Shown here piece after piece: positions 8,739 through 17,383 of a stretch of 52,644 nucleotides of DNA; positions within the stretch are counted from its first letter, which is position 1; each line of letters begins with the position of its first letter. The notes beneath the pieces are model-generated. The model was not told where the DNA came from. It saw nothing but the letters and a program-made list of their open reading frames with translations, and ran no database searches. This stretch comes from CAYSYH01 sp964435455 (GTDB lineage Bacteria > Patescibacteriota > WWE3 > 2-01-FULL-39-13 > JAACPI01): positions 1-52,644 of the forward strand of contig CAYSYH010000001.1 of the NCBI GenBank assembly GCA_964435455.1. The letters are read 5' to 3'. The translations under genes were made by a program, and so were the position numbers.

Positions 8739-9156
8739 TTTGTTTAATTATTTTTTCTTTAATAAGGTTCGCTAGTACTCCATTTACAAACTTGCCCGAT
8801 TTTTCGGTGCTAAATTCTTTTGCTAGTTCTACAGCTTCGTCAACACATACTTTATATGGAGCTTTTTTTAAAAGAATAGATTCTAATATTGCTAAATTTA
8901 TTATAATTACATCTATTTCTAATAATTGATCTTTAGGCCAAGTATTAAGGTATCTTTTAGACAATTTTTCTAGCTTATCTTTATGTTTTATATAGTTTGT
9001 GCTTAATAAATTAAATATATCTTTATCATATTTATCTATTTTTAAAATTTTTTTTAGTTCTTTTTTTTCTTGAGGTTTTTTGCTAATTAAATAGCCATAT
9101 AAGTATGCTAACGCTAATCTTCTGGCTTGATGCCTAGGATCGGTAATTTTTTTCAT
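8731..9156 (-). CDS. nusB: Transcription antitermination factor NusB
   Basis: 141 residues, all helical in appearance. 'RHQARRLALAYLYGYLI' at the N-terminus and 'VCVDEAVELAKEFSTEKS' followed by 'GKFVNGVLANLIKE' at the C-terminus are the NusB signatures. It binds boxA RNA with S10 and supports rRNA transcription. Its ATG follows the rpmF stop codon with no gap; its end overlaps rnc by 8 bases. Confidence 0.93.
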   Translation of the reverse strand: MKKITDPRHQARRLALAYLYGYLISKKPQEKKELKKILKIDKYDKDIFNLLSTNYIKHKDKLEKLSKRYLNTWPKDQLLEIDVIIINLAILESILLKKAPYKVCVDEAVELAKEFSTEKSGKFVNGVLANLIKEKIIKQNG

Positions 9157-9312
9157 TTACTTATTATATGTTCCGCAAGATTTACAAACAGTATGTGGTT
9201 TTACTGCATTACCACATTTAGAACATTTCTTAAGTTGTATAGCCTTTACTTTATGGTGTTGTCTTCTAAATCCTTTTCTTCTTTTACTTGTTTTCTTTTT
9301 TGGTTCTGCCAT
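9157..9312 (-). CDS. rpmF: Large ribosomal subunit protein bL32
   Basis: 51 residues, a short gene that is easily missed. The protein starts 'MAEPKKKTSKRRKGFRRQHH', typical of bL32, and carries a zinc ribbon with Cys pairs 'CSKCGN' and 'CKSCGT', so this is the zinc-binding (C+) form. Its TAA is immediately followed by the nusB ATG. A good promoter lies upstream (9338-9366), making rpmF the first gene of this transcript. Confidence 0.95.
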   Translation of the reverse strand: MAEPKKKTSKRRKGFRRQHHKVKAIQLKKCSKCGNAVKPHTVCKSCGTYNK

Positions 9313-9337
9313 ATTTAATTATTAATTTAACAGCATA

Positions 9338-9366
9338 AGTATACTAAATAGGGTTTTTAATAGCAA
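9338..9366 (-). promoter_or_regulatory. Promoter for rpmF-nusB-rnc
   Basis: Minus strand: TTGCTA (9366-9361), a 17-base spacer and TATACT (9343-9338), 25 bases before the rpmF ATG. Confidence 0.55.
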
Positions 9367-9382
9367 CGATTTTATAAATTGA

Positions 9383-9916
9383 TTAAATATTTTCTTTTAA
9401 AAAAATAGTATAGCAAGTTTTACCAAAGCATTTATTTTTAACTTTTTTAAATTCTGGTACTTCTATATTTTTTTCTTTTCTGCTATGAAATAAAACAAAA
9501 ATACCTTTTGGATTTGTTGCTAGATGTACTGTTTTTAAAAAATGTTTTATAGGTAAATCATAAGGAGGGTCTGCAAAAACAATATCATATATAGCGCTAG
9601 TTTCACCTAAGAATTTTAAAACATCTTTTGGTTCTATTTCGGCTCTTTCGTCCAAATTTAAATTTATTAGATTTTCTTTTATAGTGTTAACCGCATCGTA
9701 GTCTTGCTCAACAAATACAGCAAAATCAGCCCCTCTGCTAAGTGCTTCTATTCCTAAAGCACCGCTTCCCGCAAACAAATCCAGTACTTTTGCACCTTTT
9801 AAATATTCTTGTAATACACTAAATACAGATTGTTTAACTATGTTTTTAACTGGCTTAGCGCTGGATGAAACTTTTAAATTAGACCTTTTAAATTTGCCTG
9901 CTGTAATTTTTAACAT
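9383..9916 (-). CDS. rsmD: 16S rRNA (guanine966-N2)-methyltransferase RsmD
   Basis: 177 residues. Rossmann-fold SAM methyltransferase acting on the small ribosomal subunit. Motif I 'VLDLFAGSGALGIEALSRG' is at ~44-62, and the catalytic N-methyltransferase motif 'DPPY' is at ~115. The N-terminus 'MLKITAGKFKRSNLK' matches the family's RNA-binding hook. It lies 7 bases after recG, as in several bacteria. Confidence 0.9.
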   Translation of the reverse strand: MLKITAGKFKRSNLKVSSSAKPVKNIVKQSVFSVLQEYLKGAKVLDLFAGSGALGIEALSRGADFAVFVEQDYDAVNTIKENLINLNLDERAEIEPKDVLKFLGETSAIYDIVFADPPYDLPIKHFLKTVHLATNPKGIFVLFHSRKEKNIEVPEFKKVKNKCFGKTCYTIFLKENI

Positions 9917-9923
9917 TTTTTAT

Positions 9924-11915
9924 TTAATTATCTTTAATATTAAAAAAATCTCTAGTAAAATAATTTTGGCTATATTTTTTTAATTTTTCTTTATCATTAT
10001 ATATTGTATTGGCAATTTTAGCAGCTGTCTTTATTAGTTTTTTGTTTGAGAAACTTACAAATTTTAAATCAATCTCTCCCGATTGGCGTATTCCAAAAAA
10101 TTCTCCTCCTCCTCTTTCTTCTAAATCCAACAAAGCTAATTTAAATCCATCATTTTCTTTTTCCATGTGTTTTAATCTTTTAACATTTAAAAAGTTATTG
10201 GTAGAAGGTATTAAAAAACAAAAACTTTTTAATTTGCTTCTCCCTACTCTGCCCCTTAATTGATGTAAGCTAGCTAGGCCAAATCTCTCAGCACTTTCTA
10301 TGGCAATAATAGTTGCATCTTTTATATCTATACCAACTTCCACCACTTGTGTAGAAAGTAAAACACCTGATTTTTTACTTTTAAAGTTTTCCAAAATCTT
10401 ATTTTTTTCTTCATCCTTCATCTTTCCGTGTAGCACTGTAATAAAGTTTTCTCCCAACTTTTTTTTAAGTATTGGTTCCATTTCTTCAATTGATTTAACA
10501 TTTTCAAAATTAGGTATTAAACTCTTTTTTATAAAAGGAACTATGTAATATGCTTTTACACCCTTTTTCAATTCTTCCTTTAGCCATTGTAAAAAATCGT
10601 CTTTTCTTTTTTTGCTTAAAACTTTTGTAATTATTTTTTTTCTTCCTTTTGGTTTTGTTTTAATTTGGCATAATTCTAATTCATCAAAATAAGTAAGGGC
10701 TAAGGAACGTGGTATAGGTGTAGCTGTCATAGTTAATACGTGTGGTGGATTTTTTGCTTCTATAATTTTTGCTCTCTGTTTTACTCCAAATTTATGTTGC
10801 TCATCTATAATCACAAAATTAATTTTTTCAGATATATTTGGAATATTAAACAATGCATGTGTTCCTATTAATATATCCCATTTATTGGTTTTTGGCTTTT
10901 CAAAGGCTGTGGCTATTTCTATGTTTATAGTTTTTCCTAAATATTTTTTAAATTCTTTGTATATTTGTTTTGCTAATACTACTGTTGGTGCTAAGTATAA
11001 TACTTTCCCTTTATTTTTAACTACTGTGTGGCTTGCCGATATTGCTACAATAGTTTTTCCACTTCCCACATCTCCACTTAGTAGTATATTCATAGGAACA
11101 TTTGTTTTTAACTGCTTTACTATGGTATTAATGGATTTTTTTTGGTCTTTGGTGAGTTTAAAGGGTATTTTGTTTTCAAATATTTTATGGAAGTCCTTAC
11201 TAATTTTAAAATTAGTAGATAGTTCCTGTTGTAGCTTTTTTTGTTTTATTGAATGTAATTTTATATGTATAACCTCATTTAAAGCAATTCTATCTCTAGC
11301 CTTTTCTACTTGTTCTATATTTTCGGGGAAGTGTAAGCATTTATAAGCCTCTTTTAAACTTAAATAATTATTTAATTCATTGTTTTCTAAAAAATCCTCA
11401 ATTTCTATATTTTCTAAAGCCTCTAACATTAATTTTCGTAAGGTTTTCATTGATAAAAAATTTATATTAAAGTACACTGGAACAATTCTTCCTGAATGTA
11501 TGGTAGTTTCTCCAGATACCTCAATTTGAGGGTTAACTATATTTAACTTACTCCCAAATCTAGTAACTTTACCTGTTAGCATATAATCTTTATTATCTTT
11601 TATTTGGTTTAAAATATATGTAGTGTTAAACCAAAGTATTTCTATGCTTCCTTCATTATCGGTAAATATGGCGCGTACCATTTGTTTCCCATACTTGGTC
11701 CTAAATAGTTTTATTTTTTTAAACCTTCCTTTTAATACTACCTTAATATTTTCTTCTATATTGGAGGTGTTTGTTATTTTACTTAAATCCTCGTATCTAA
11801 AGGGAAAATAATTTATCAGATCACCTATAGTTTTAATATTCTCACGTTTTAAGTTTTTTTCTATTCTCTCCCCTACTCCTTTTAAAATATTTATTGGATC
11901 TGTAGGGTAATACAT
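9924..11915 (-). CDS. recG: ATP-dependent DNA helicase RecG
   Basis: 663 residues from the ATG at 11915. RecG remodels stalled replication forks and Holliday junctions. An N-terminal wedge/OB region (~1-250) includes 'ILKGVGERIEKNLKRENI'. Superfamily 2 helicase motifs follow: Walker A 'SGDVGSGKTIVA', 'IIDEQHKFGV' (DEQH box), 'TMTATPIPRSL', 'TQVVEVGIDI' and 'QLRGRVGRS'. An alternative upstream start would add 14 residues, but those bases are the antisense of the tRNA-Tyr gene 3' half, so the 11915 ATG (12 bases after the tRNA) is preferred. Confidence 0.95.
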   Translation of the reverse strand: MYYPTDPINILKGVGERIEKNLKRENIKTIGDLINYFPFRYEDLSKITNTSNIEENIKVVLKGRFKKIKLFRTKYGKQMVRAIFTDNEGSIEILWFNTTYILNQIKDNKDYMLTGKVTRFGSKLNIVNPQIEVSGETTIHSGRIVPVYFNINFLSMKTLRKLMLEALENIEIEDFLENNELNNYLSLKEAYKCLHFPENIEQVEKARDRIALNEVIHIKLHSIKQKKLQQELSTNFKISKDFHKIFENKIPFKLTKDQKKSINTIVKQLKTNVPMNILLSGDVGSGKTIVAISASHTVVKNKGKVLYLAPTVVLAKQIYKEFKKYLGKTINIEIATAFEKPKTNKWDILIGTHALFNIPNISEKINFVIIDEQHKFGVKQRAKIIEAKNPPHVLTMTATPIPRSLALTYFDELELCQIKTKPKGRKKIITKVLSKKRKDDFLQWLKEELKKGVKAYYIVPFIKKSLIPNFENVKSIEEMEPILKKKLGENFITVLHGKMKDEEKNKILENFKSKKSGVLLSTQVVEVGIDIKDATIIAIESAERFGLASLHQLRGRVGRSKLKSFCFLIPSTNNFLNVKRLKHMEKENDGFKLALLDLEERGGGEFFGIRQSGEIDLKFVSFSNKKLIKTAAKIANTIYNDKEKLKKYSQNYFTRDFFNIKDN

Positions 11916-11927
11916 ATGTTTAAAAAA

Positions 11928-12003
11928 TGGTCCTGGGGGCCGGACTCGAACCAGCAACCAATGGTTTTACAGACCACTGCTCTACCAATTGAGCTACCCC
12001 AGG
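11928..12003 (-). tRNA. tRNA-Tyr (GTA), archaeal-like: short variable loop and C1-G72
   Basis: 76 bases including an encoded CCA. The cloverleaf is complete: acceptor CCTGGGG/CCCCAGG (7 bp), D stem GCTC/GAGC, anticodon loop CTGTAAA, T stem GCTGG/CCGGC and discriminator A73. The variable loop is only 5 bases (TGGTT), whereas bacterial tRNA-Tyr is normally class II with a long arm; the first pair is C1-G72, the archaeal/eukaryotic tyrosine identity pair, instead of bacterial G1-C72. This matches the archaeal-type TyrRS gene just upstream on the same strand (12153-13289). Confidence 0.95.
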
Positions 12004-12047
12004 TTTTAATAACTTAAATTATATAAGGTTATTATAATAAATTCCAG

Positions 12048-12149
12048 CTATAAAATATAAGGAAGTATTGACAATGCTATCATTGCCAAAGACCCTAGTG
12101 ATAATACTATAATTGTAAGTTTTCTGTGTTTTCTAAAAAAAGTTAACAT
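12048..12149 (-). CDS. 33-residue single-pass membrane peptide between tyrS and tRNA-Tyr
   Basis: Short frame ATG to TAG starting 'MLTFFRKHRKLTIIV': a basic N-terminus followed by one hydrophobic helix (about 11-33). It begins 3 bases after the tyrS stop, consistent with co-translation, and ends 44 bases before tRNA-Tyr. No recognised family. Composition (positive-inside, clean helix) supports a real small membrane protein, but such a short frame could arise by chance. Confidence 0.4.
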   Translation of the reverse strand: MLTFFRKHRKLTIIVLSLGSLAMIALSILPYIL

Positions 12150-12152
12150 ATA

Positions 12153-13289
12153 TTACCGTGTAATTTTTAACTTATCCATAGCTTCTTTTATCTTTTTTGG
12201 TTCTTTTTTGCTAAAGTGCTCTCTAACTGGTTCTAGCAATTTTATTACTTCTTGTGCTACAGCATTTTTTAAATCCATAGGGTGTAATTTTTTGTTTTCA
12301 AAGTCTTTTTTAAGTGTATCAAAGTTTTCATAAACTACATTTCCTCCATATATATCTTTTCTTTTTATTTTTAATTTGAAATTTTTAATTTGTTTAAAAA
12401 ACAAATGGTTTACCCAATCTATTATTGGATTAAACTCTATTTCTCCCTCGGGGCAAAAAGCTTTTTTTATCTTATCTTTTATTTCCTCTGGTGTATCTGT
12501 TACAAATATTGCACTACCTGGTTTAGATTTGCTCATTTTTAAACTAGCCCATAATTCTCTAATGCTTGTCTTTTTGTCTATTGGCCATTTTGGAGGAGGT
12601 GTTAACCCTAAAAGCAAGTGATGGTGTAAAGCTATTGGTTTTAGTTTTTTATTATTTAAAATTAAAGGATTTACCTTAATTTTTAAAGCTGTATCTCTAG
12701 CTATAACGTGTGCTTTACGTTGGTCCATTCCTGCATGGGCAAAATGAGCATTTAAAGCAAATATATCATCCACTTGCATTATAGGATAAATTAGCTTTGC
12801 AAAATCAATACTTTCTCCCTCGCTTCTTCCTAGTATATCTATGCTTCTTTTTACTCTTGAAAGATTTACATTTTTAGCTATGTCTATTAAGTTTTCCCAA
12901 AAAGTGTCATTATTGTGGTATAACTGAGAGCCTGTTACAAATTTTGTTTGAGATGGGTTGGCACCCACAGCTTTTAATACTGCTTTAAAAGCTTCTATAA
13001 AGTAAGGAATTCCTATATCTCTTATGTTAGTCTTATTTCCTCCCAATTTATCGTTAATAATAGTATGCCAATCTGCTAAAAAAATTGTTGTATTAATACC
13101 TGCTTTTTGCAAATCTCTAATTTTATATGCTGTCATAAAACCGCTCCCTATGTGTAGCTTTCCTGATATTTCAAAACCTATATAATGATTTATAGATGTA
13201 TTCGATTTTAATATTTCTTTAATTTCTTCTTTGCCAATTACTTCATCTAAATTTTGTGTAATTATCTTTACTTTTTCTTCAATATTCAT
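12153..13289 (-). CDS. tyrS: Tyrosyl-tRNA synthetase, archaeal/eukaryotic type
   Basis: 378 residues from the ATG at 13289 (a TTG three codons earlier is not needed). Class I synthetase charging tRNA-Tyr. HIGH-type motif is 'SGKLHIGSG' (~41-49) and the KMSKS loop is intact as 'LKMSKSKPGSAIF' (~250). 'VIYPIMQV'-like 'LIYPIMQVDDIF', 'GMDQRKAHVIARD' and a C-terminal 'LHPMDLKNAVAQEVIKLLEP' match archaeal enzymes such as that of Methanocaldococcus jannaschii, not the bacterial family with its S4 domain. It is longer than the ~306-residue archaeal enzyme, with an insert before KMSKS. The cognate archaeal-like tRNA-Tyr is encoded just downstream. Confidence 0.93.
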   Translation of the reverse strand: MNIEEKVKIITQNLDEVIGKEEIKEILKSNTSINHYIGFEISGKLHIGSGFMTAYKIRDLQKAGINTTIFLADWHTIINDKLGGNKTNIRDIGIPYFIEAFKAVLKAVGANPSQTKFVTGSQLYHNNDTFWENLIDIAKNVNLSRVKRSIDILGRSEGESIDFAKLIYPIMQVDDIFALNAHFAHAGMDQRKAHVIARDTALKIKVNPLILNNKKLKPIALHHHLLLGLTPPPKWPIDKKTSIRELWASLKMSKSKPGSAIFVTDTPEEIKDKIKKAFCPEGEIEFNPIIDWVNHLFFKQIKNFKLKIKRKDIYGGNVVYENFDTLKKDFENKKLHPMDLKNAVAQEVIKLLEPVREHFSKKEPKKIKEAMDKLKITR

Positions 13290-13314
13290 AATGTACAAAT
13301 TTTATCATTTAAAC

Positions 13315-13593
13315 TTAGTTTTGGGTATACCTTGCTAATTGCCTGCCAAAAAAGATTCCCAAGCCAATTAAAAAGCATAATAAGACTGGTAACCGATCTG
13401 TATTAATAACGGATTCTAATAAAAATAAACTTGTGTACAAAGTATCTGTTTTATTCTCTACTTCTTCTTTTTCTTCTTTGCTTTTTAGTAATGAACCAGT
13501 ATAGCCAAAAGCAATTGAGCATACAGTTAATAGTGTTAATAGTATAACAAATTCCCCTTGGCTAGTTACAACTTCAACCAGCTCGTTATTCAT
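13315..13593 (-). CDS. Small two-helix membrane protein, unknown
   Basis: 92 residues with two likely transmembrane helices (about 14-35 and 66-84) separated by a Lys/Glu-rich loop ('LLKSKEEKEEVENK'). No family recognised. It lies between tyrS and a secreted-protein gene, 13 bases after the latter's stop, so may be cotranscribed with it. Confidence 0.55.
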   Translation of the reverse strand: MNNELVEVVTSQGEFVILLTLLTVCSIAFGYTGSLLKSKEEKEEVENKTDTLYTSLFLLESVINTDRLPVLLCFLIGLGIFFGRQLARYTQN

Positions 13594-13606
13594 AATTAAA
13601 TTTTAA

Positions 13607-14971
13607 TTAACCATCAATTCCTGGTATATATTTTTTACCATTAATATTAATAGGCTTTAGCCTTTTATATGGTATTTTTATTGGTTTTGGTTTTACCGGT
13701 ATTGGCTTACCTATAAATTTGCCCGTAACTCTAAGTTTTAAAAACTTTATATCTACTCCCCCTTTAGAATCAGTTACTACTACCTTTAATGTGTATAGAG
13801 CATTAAGTTTTGAGTTTTTTACTGCTCCCTTAATTGTTGTTGTGGCTCTTCCTTTGTAATTAGATGTTTTTGTAGCGTATAATCCTTTTGGTAATCCATG
13901 TACTTTTATATTCATCATGTCTCCATCTTTATCTCTTGCTTCTATAACTTCTTTATATGGTGCATATAGTACTGCATCCTTTAATCTACTTGTAATTATA
14001 ATAGGTTTTTTGTTAATTTGCTTTTTAGTTGGTACTATCATTGGGCTGTGGCTAAAAAAACCATATTGTAAATAATTATACTTTTTGGTGGTAAAAGAAC
14101 ATTCTTTTGGATTTTTGGTTGAGTATGCTATAAAAGAACCGCCATTTGGCAATACTGAATTAAAAGTTCTATGTAAATATGGCTTAAATCTAAAATCTTG
14201 CTTTTCACCACAAACTACTTTTAGTAATTCTTTATTTTGATTATGCCCTCTAACCCATTTAATTTTATAGCTTACATTCTTAAAATCTCTCAAGCTAGAT
14301 GTTCTCCAGTCGTTTGTTATGTAATGTACTCTAGTTAATTTATAAACCCCCCAGTTTTTTGGTACACCACCTTTAAACAATGGTGTTGCTAATAGAATAA
14401 CTGTGTTTTTATTACCAGTATAATCAAATCTTATTTCTAGGTTATTTCCTGGTGCACTCAGTATTAAATTTTTACCTTTTACAATTATATTTTCTTTGTA
14501 ACAGCTTGTACCTACCAAAATAGGTTTGGGATTATTTTTCATTTTCTTATATATAGTAAAGCACCCTGTGGGATCTAATTTTATTTCTTTATCTGCTTTG
14601 TAGTAACCAAAACTACTTGTTTTTATTAGTTTTGCATGAAAATATTTAGGAGGTATATTAGGGTTTGGTTTAGCTTCTCCAACAGGGGAATAAAATACGC
14701 CAAAATACTGGGGTTTAATATTATTTTGTTTATCAACTATTCTTAAATCAGCATATACTATTTTAGTTTTAGTATCCAGCCTTATGTAATATAAAAAATC
14801 ATAAGTATAAATTTCTCCAGTTATCCAATCAGGAGAATTTGAATAATCATAATTTTTAACAAGCTTTTGGTAATAGTTACTAGCTTGTATTTTAGCTGTA
14901 TTAAAAAAAACTGTAGTCAAAAAAATTAATAAGGTTGAAGTAGTTATTTTTAAAAGTTTTTTAGCTTTCAT
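13607..14971 (-). CDS. Secreted protein with C-terminal Ig/cadherin-like domain
   Basis: 454 residues. Signal peptide 'MKAKKLLKITTSTLLIFLTT' with likely cleavage near 'IQAS'. Most of the protein (30-345) is Lys/Tyr-rich with no recognised domain. Residues ~350-435 look like a putative Ig or dystroglycan-type cadherin domain: 'EARDKDGDMMNIKVHGLP', 'TTTIKGAVKN', 'YTLKVVVTDSKGGVD'. The end is Pro/Lys-rich ('GKPIPVKPKPIKIPYKR'), possibly for wall contact. Probably an extracellular surface protein; role unknown. Confidence 0.65.
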   Translation of the reverse strand: MKAKKLLKITTSTLLIFLTTVFFNTAKIQASNYYQKLVKNYDYSNSPDWITGEIYTYDFLYYIRLDTKTKIVYADLRIVDKQNNIKPQYFGVFYSPVGEAKPNPNIPPKYFHAKLIKTSSFGYYKADKEIKLDPTGCFTIYKKMKNNPKPILVGTSCYKENIIVKGKNLILSAPGNNLEIRFDYTGNKNTVILLATPLFKGGVPKNWGVYKLTRVHYITNDWRTSSLRDFKNVSYKIKWVRGHNQNKELLKVVCGEKQDFRFKPYLHRTFNSVLPNGGSFIAYSTKNPKECSFTTKKYNYLQYGFFSHSPMIVPTKKQINKKPIIITSRLKDAVLYAPYKEVIEARDKDGDMMNIKVHGLPKGLYATKTSNYKGRATTTIKGAVKNSKLNALYTLKVVVTDSKGGVDIKFLKLRVTGKFIGKPIPVKPKPIKIPYKRLKPININGKKYIPGIDG

Positions 14972-15092
14972 TTTATATTTTATATATTAAAACTTATACC
15001 CTATAGTTTATTATATATTTATTTTATTGCAAGGGTTAATTTTAAAATCTCTAATATTTATGCTGATTTTTTAAATATTGAATATTAAGATG

Positions 15093-15101
15093 TGATATAA
15101 T
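15093..15101 (+). promoter_or_regulatory. Extended -10 promoter for the penicillin-binding protein gene
   Basis: TGATATAAT at 15093-15101, a perfect -10 with the TGn extension, 12 bases before the ATG at 15114; predicted leader of only a few bases. No convincing -35 at normal spacing. Confidence 0.45.
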
Positions 15102-15113
15102 TTAATATGTATT

Positions 15114-17381
15114 ATGCAACGTAAAAAATTACCCAAAAAAATAATATTGTTTAAAATATTGGCTGTTTTTAGCATTATAGGTGTATATTTAGGTATATTA
15201 AGCTCTGTAGCAATTTTAGGAACTTTTGCTTATTTTAGTTATAAAGTACCTTCTCCCGACAAACTTACAAATCGTAAAGTTACTCAAAGTACAAAAATAT
15301 ATGACAGAAATAAAATACTTTTATACGATGTATTTGAAAATGTAGATAGAACATTAGTAACTTTAAATGATGTTTCTCCTTATGTTATATATGCAACTCT
15401 TTCTGCCGAAGATGGAGATTTTTACAAGCATAAAGGTTTTGATCCTTTAGGTATTTTACGTGCTACTATCTATACTTCTTTGGGGTCTGGTTTACAAGGA
15501 GGTAGCACATTAACTCAACAATTAACTAAAAATGCATTACTTTCTAAAGAAAGGACTATAACAAGAAAAATTAAAGAGCTTATACTTTCTATGCAAATAG
15601 AAAATAAATATGATAAAGATGTGATTTTAGAATGGTACTTAAATGAGATACCCTACGGATCCACGGCCTATGGTATTGAAGCCGCATCACAATTTTATTT
15701 TGGTAAATCTGCTTCAGATTTAAATTTAGCAGAATCTGCCTTTTTAGCCGGTTTGCCCCAAAGGCCTACGGCATATTCACCCTTTGGTAAAACTCCAGAT
15801 CTAGGTATACAACGGCAAAAATATGTTTTAAAGCTAATGAAGGAAAATGGGTGGATAAATAAAGAAGGAAAAAGGGAATATATTACACAAGAAGAATACG
15901 ATCAAGCTATTAAATATAAATTACAGTTTAAAGGTTCAAAAACTAATATAAAGGCTCCTCATTTTGTTTTTTATGTTTTAGATAAACTATATGAAAAGTA
16001 TGGTGAAGATTTTATTAAAAATTCAGGATTAGAGGTAATTACAACTTTAGATTTAAAAAAACAAGAAGAAGTTCAAAATATAGTCCAGGAAGAATTAAAA
16101 AAGGCAGAATATCTAAATGTGGGGAATGCTGCGGTTATGGTTATAGATCCAAAAACAAGAGAGATCTTAGTAATGGTTGGATCCCGTGATTATTTTGATT
16201 CTGAAAACGGCGGTCAGTTTAATGTAGCTACTTCTCCTACTAGACAACCAGGTTCTAGCATTAAACCTTTGGTATATGCTACAGGTTTAAAGCAAGGGTA
16301 TACAGCTTCTACAGTTTTTATGGATGTTCCTACTACATTCCCCCCGCCAGATAGCGCAAGTAAACCTTACTCTCCTAAAAATTATGATGGTAAGTTTAGA
16401 GGTCCCGTGCAGTTTAGATATGCTTTAGGTAATTCCATAAATATACCTGCAGTAAAAATGCTAAAACTTGTAGGTATTCCTTCCTTACTTGAAACAGCAC
16501 AAGATTTTGGGATAAAAAGCTTAAACCCCAACAAATTTTATGGTTTGTCTTTAGCACTGGGAGGAGGAGAAATATCTTTGATTGAAATGACAAATGCATA
16601 TGCAGTTTTTGCTAGTAAAGGTTATTATGTAGATCCTATTTATATTAAAGAAATAAAAGATAATAAGGGGAATATTATTGAAGATTCTAAAAATGTGCAG
16701 TCCCCTATTAAAGTTTTGGATGAGGGCATATCTTTTATAATGTCAGACGTATTAAGTGATAATTTTGCTAGGTACTTAGCATTTGGCCCTGGAAATGCTT
16801 TAGAATTTAAAAAACACCAGGTTGCAGTAAAAACTGGTACTACAGACGATATACGAGATAACTGGACAATTGGTTTTACTCCTAATATAGTTGTTGGTGT
16901 ATGGGCTGGTAATAATGATAATTCACCTATGAATCCAAATTTAGCCAGTGGTATTACTGGGGCAGCACCTATTTGGAGAAGATCTATATCTTTATTTTTA
17001 GATGACGAAAAAGTTAGCAAGTTTGAAAAGCCCAAAAATGTAGTGCGTGTAGAAGTGGGTACTATAACTGGAGGAAAGCCTGCTGAAGGTTTAGAGGATA
17101 AGCGTTGGGAATATTTTATTAAAGGTACCGAGCCTGTGGTACGTAGCCCTATGGTAGTAGAATTAGAAATTTGCAAAAAAGATGGAAAATTAGCAAATAA
17201 AAAATGTAAAGAAGATAAAAAAACAAAAAAGAAAGAATACATAAAGCTAACAGCACTTTTACCAGAATGGCAAGAAGCTGTAGATAAATGGGTAAAAGAA
17301 AACTACCCAAAAGACAAAGATGAATTTAAAAAGTTTTACCCACCTACTAAAAAAAGTGATTATGGAGAGGATGACGACTAA
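15114..17381 (+). CDS. Class A penicillin-binding protein (PBP1A-like)
   Basis: 755 residues. Bifunctional peptidoglycan glycosyltransferase and transpeptidase anchored by one N-terminal helix (~10-42). The GT51 domain shows 'AEDGDFYKHKGFDPLG' (catalytic Glu ~99), 'GGSTLTQQLTKNALL' and 'LNEIPYGSTAYGIEAAS'. The transpeptidase domain has the serine box 'GSSIKP' (Ser ~381), 'SIN' (~441) and 'KTGTTDD' (~573). A Lys-rich tail follows (~705-755). All active-site motifs are intact, so the cell makes a cross-linked wall. It ends 2 bases from the convergent pheT stop. Confidence 0.95.
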   Translation: MQRKKLPKKIILFKILAVFSIIGVYLGILSSVAILGTFAYFSYKVPSPDKLTNRKVTQSTKIYDRNKILLYDVFENVDRTLVTLNDVSPYVIYATLSAEDGDFYKHKGFDPLGILRATIYTSLGSGLQGGSTLTQQLTKNALLSKERTITRKIKELILSMQIENKYDKDVILEWYLNEIPYGSTAYGIEAASQFYFGKSASDLNLAESAFLAGLPQRPTAYSPFGKTPDLGIQRQKYVLKLMKENGWINKEGKREYITQEEYDQAIKYKLQFKGSKTNIKAPHFVFYVLDKLYEKYGEDFIKNSGLEVITTLDLKKQEEVQNIVQEELKKAEYLNVGNAAVMVIDPKTREILVMVGSRDYFDSENGGQFNVATSPTRQPGSSIKPLVYATGLKQGYTASTVFMDVPTTFPPPDSASKPYSPKNYDGKFRGPVQFRYALGNSINIPAVKMLKLVGIPSLLETAQDFGIKSLNPNKFYGLSLALGGGEISLIEMTNAYAVFASKGYYVDPIYIKEIKDNKGNIIEDSKNVQSPIKVLDEGISFIMSDVLSDNFARYLAFGPGNALEFKKHQVAVKTGTTDDIRDNWTIGFTPNIVVGVWAGNNDNSPMNPNLASGITGAAPIWRRSISLFLDDEKVSKFEKPKNVVRVEVGTITGGKPAEGLEDKRWEYFIKGTEPVVRSPMVVELEICKKDGKLANKKCKEDKKTKKKEYIKLTALLPEWQEAVDKWVKENYPKDKDEFKKFYPPTKKSDYGEDDD

Positions 17382-17383
17382 AA

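Noticed and set aside
11916..11957. N-terminal extension of RecG (14 residues)
   Set aside because: It is the antisense of the tRNA-Tyr 3' half; the ATG at 11915 fits the RecG family start.
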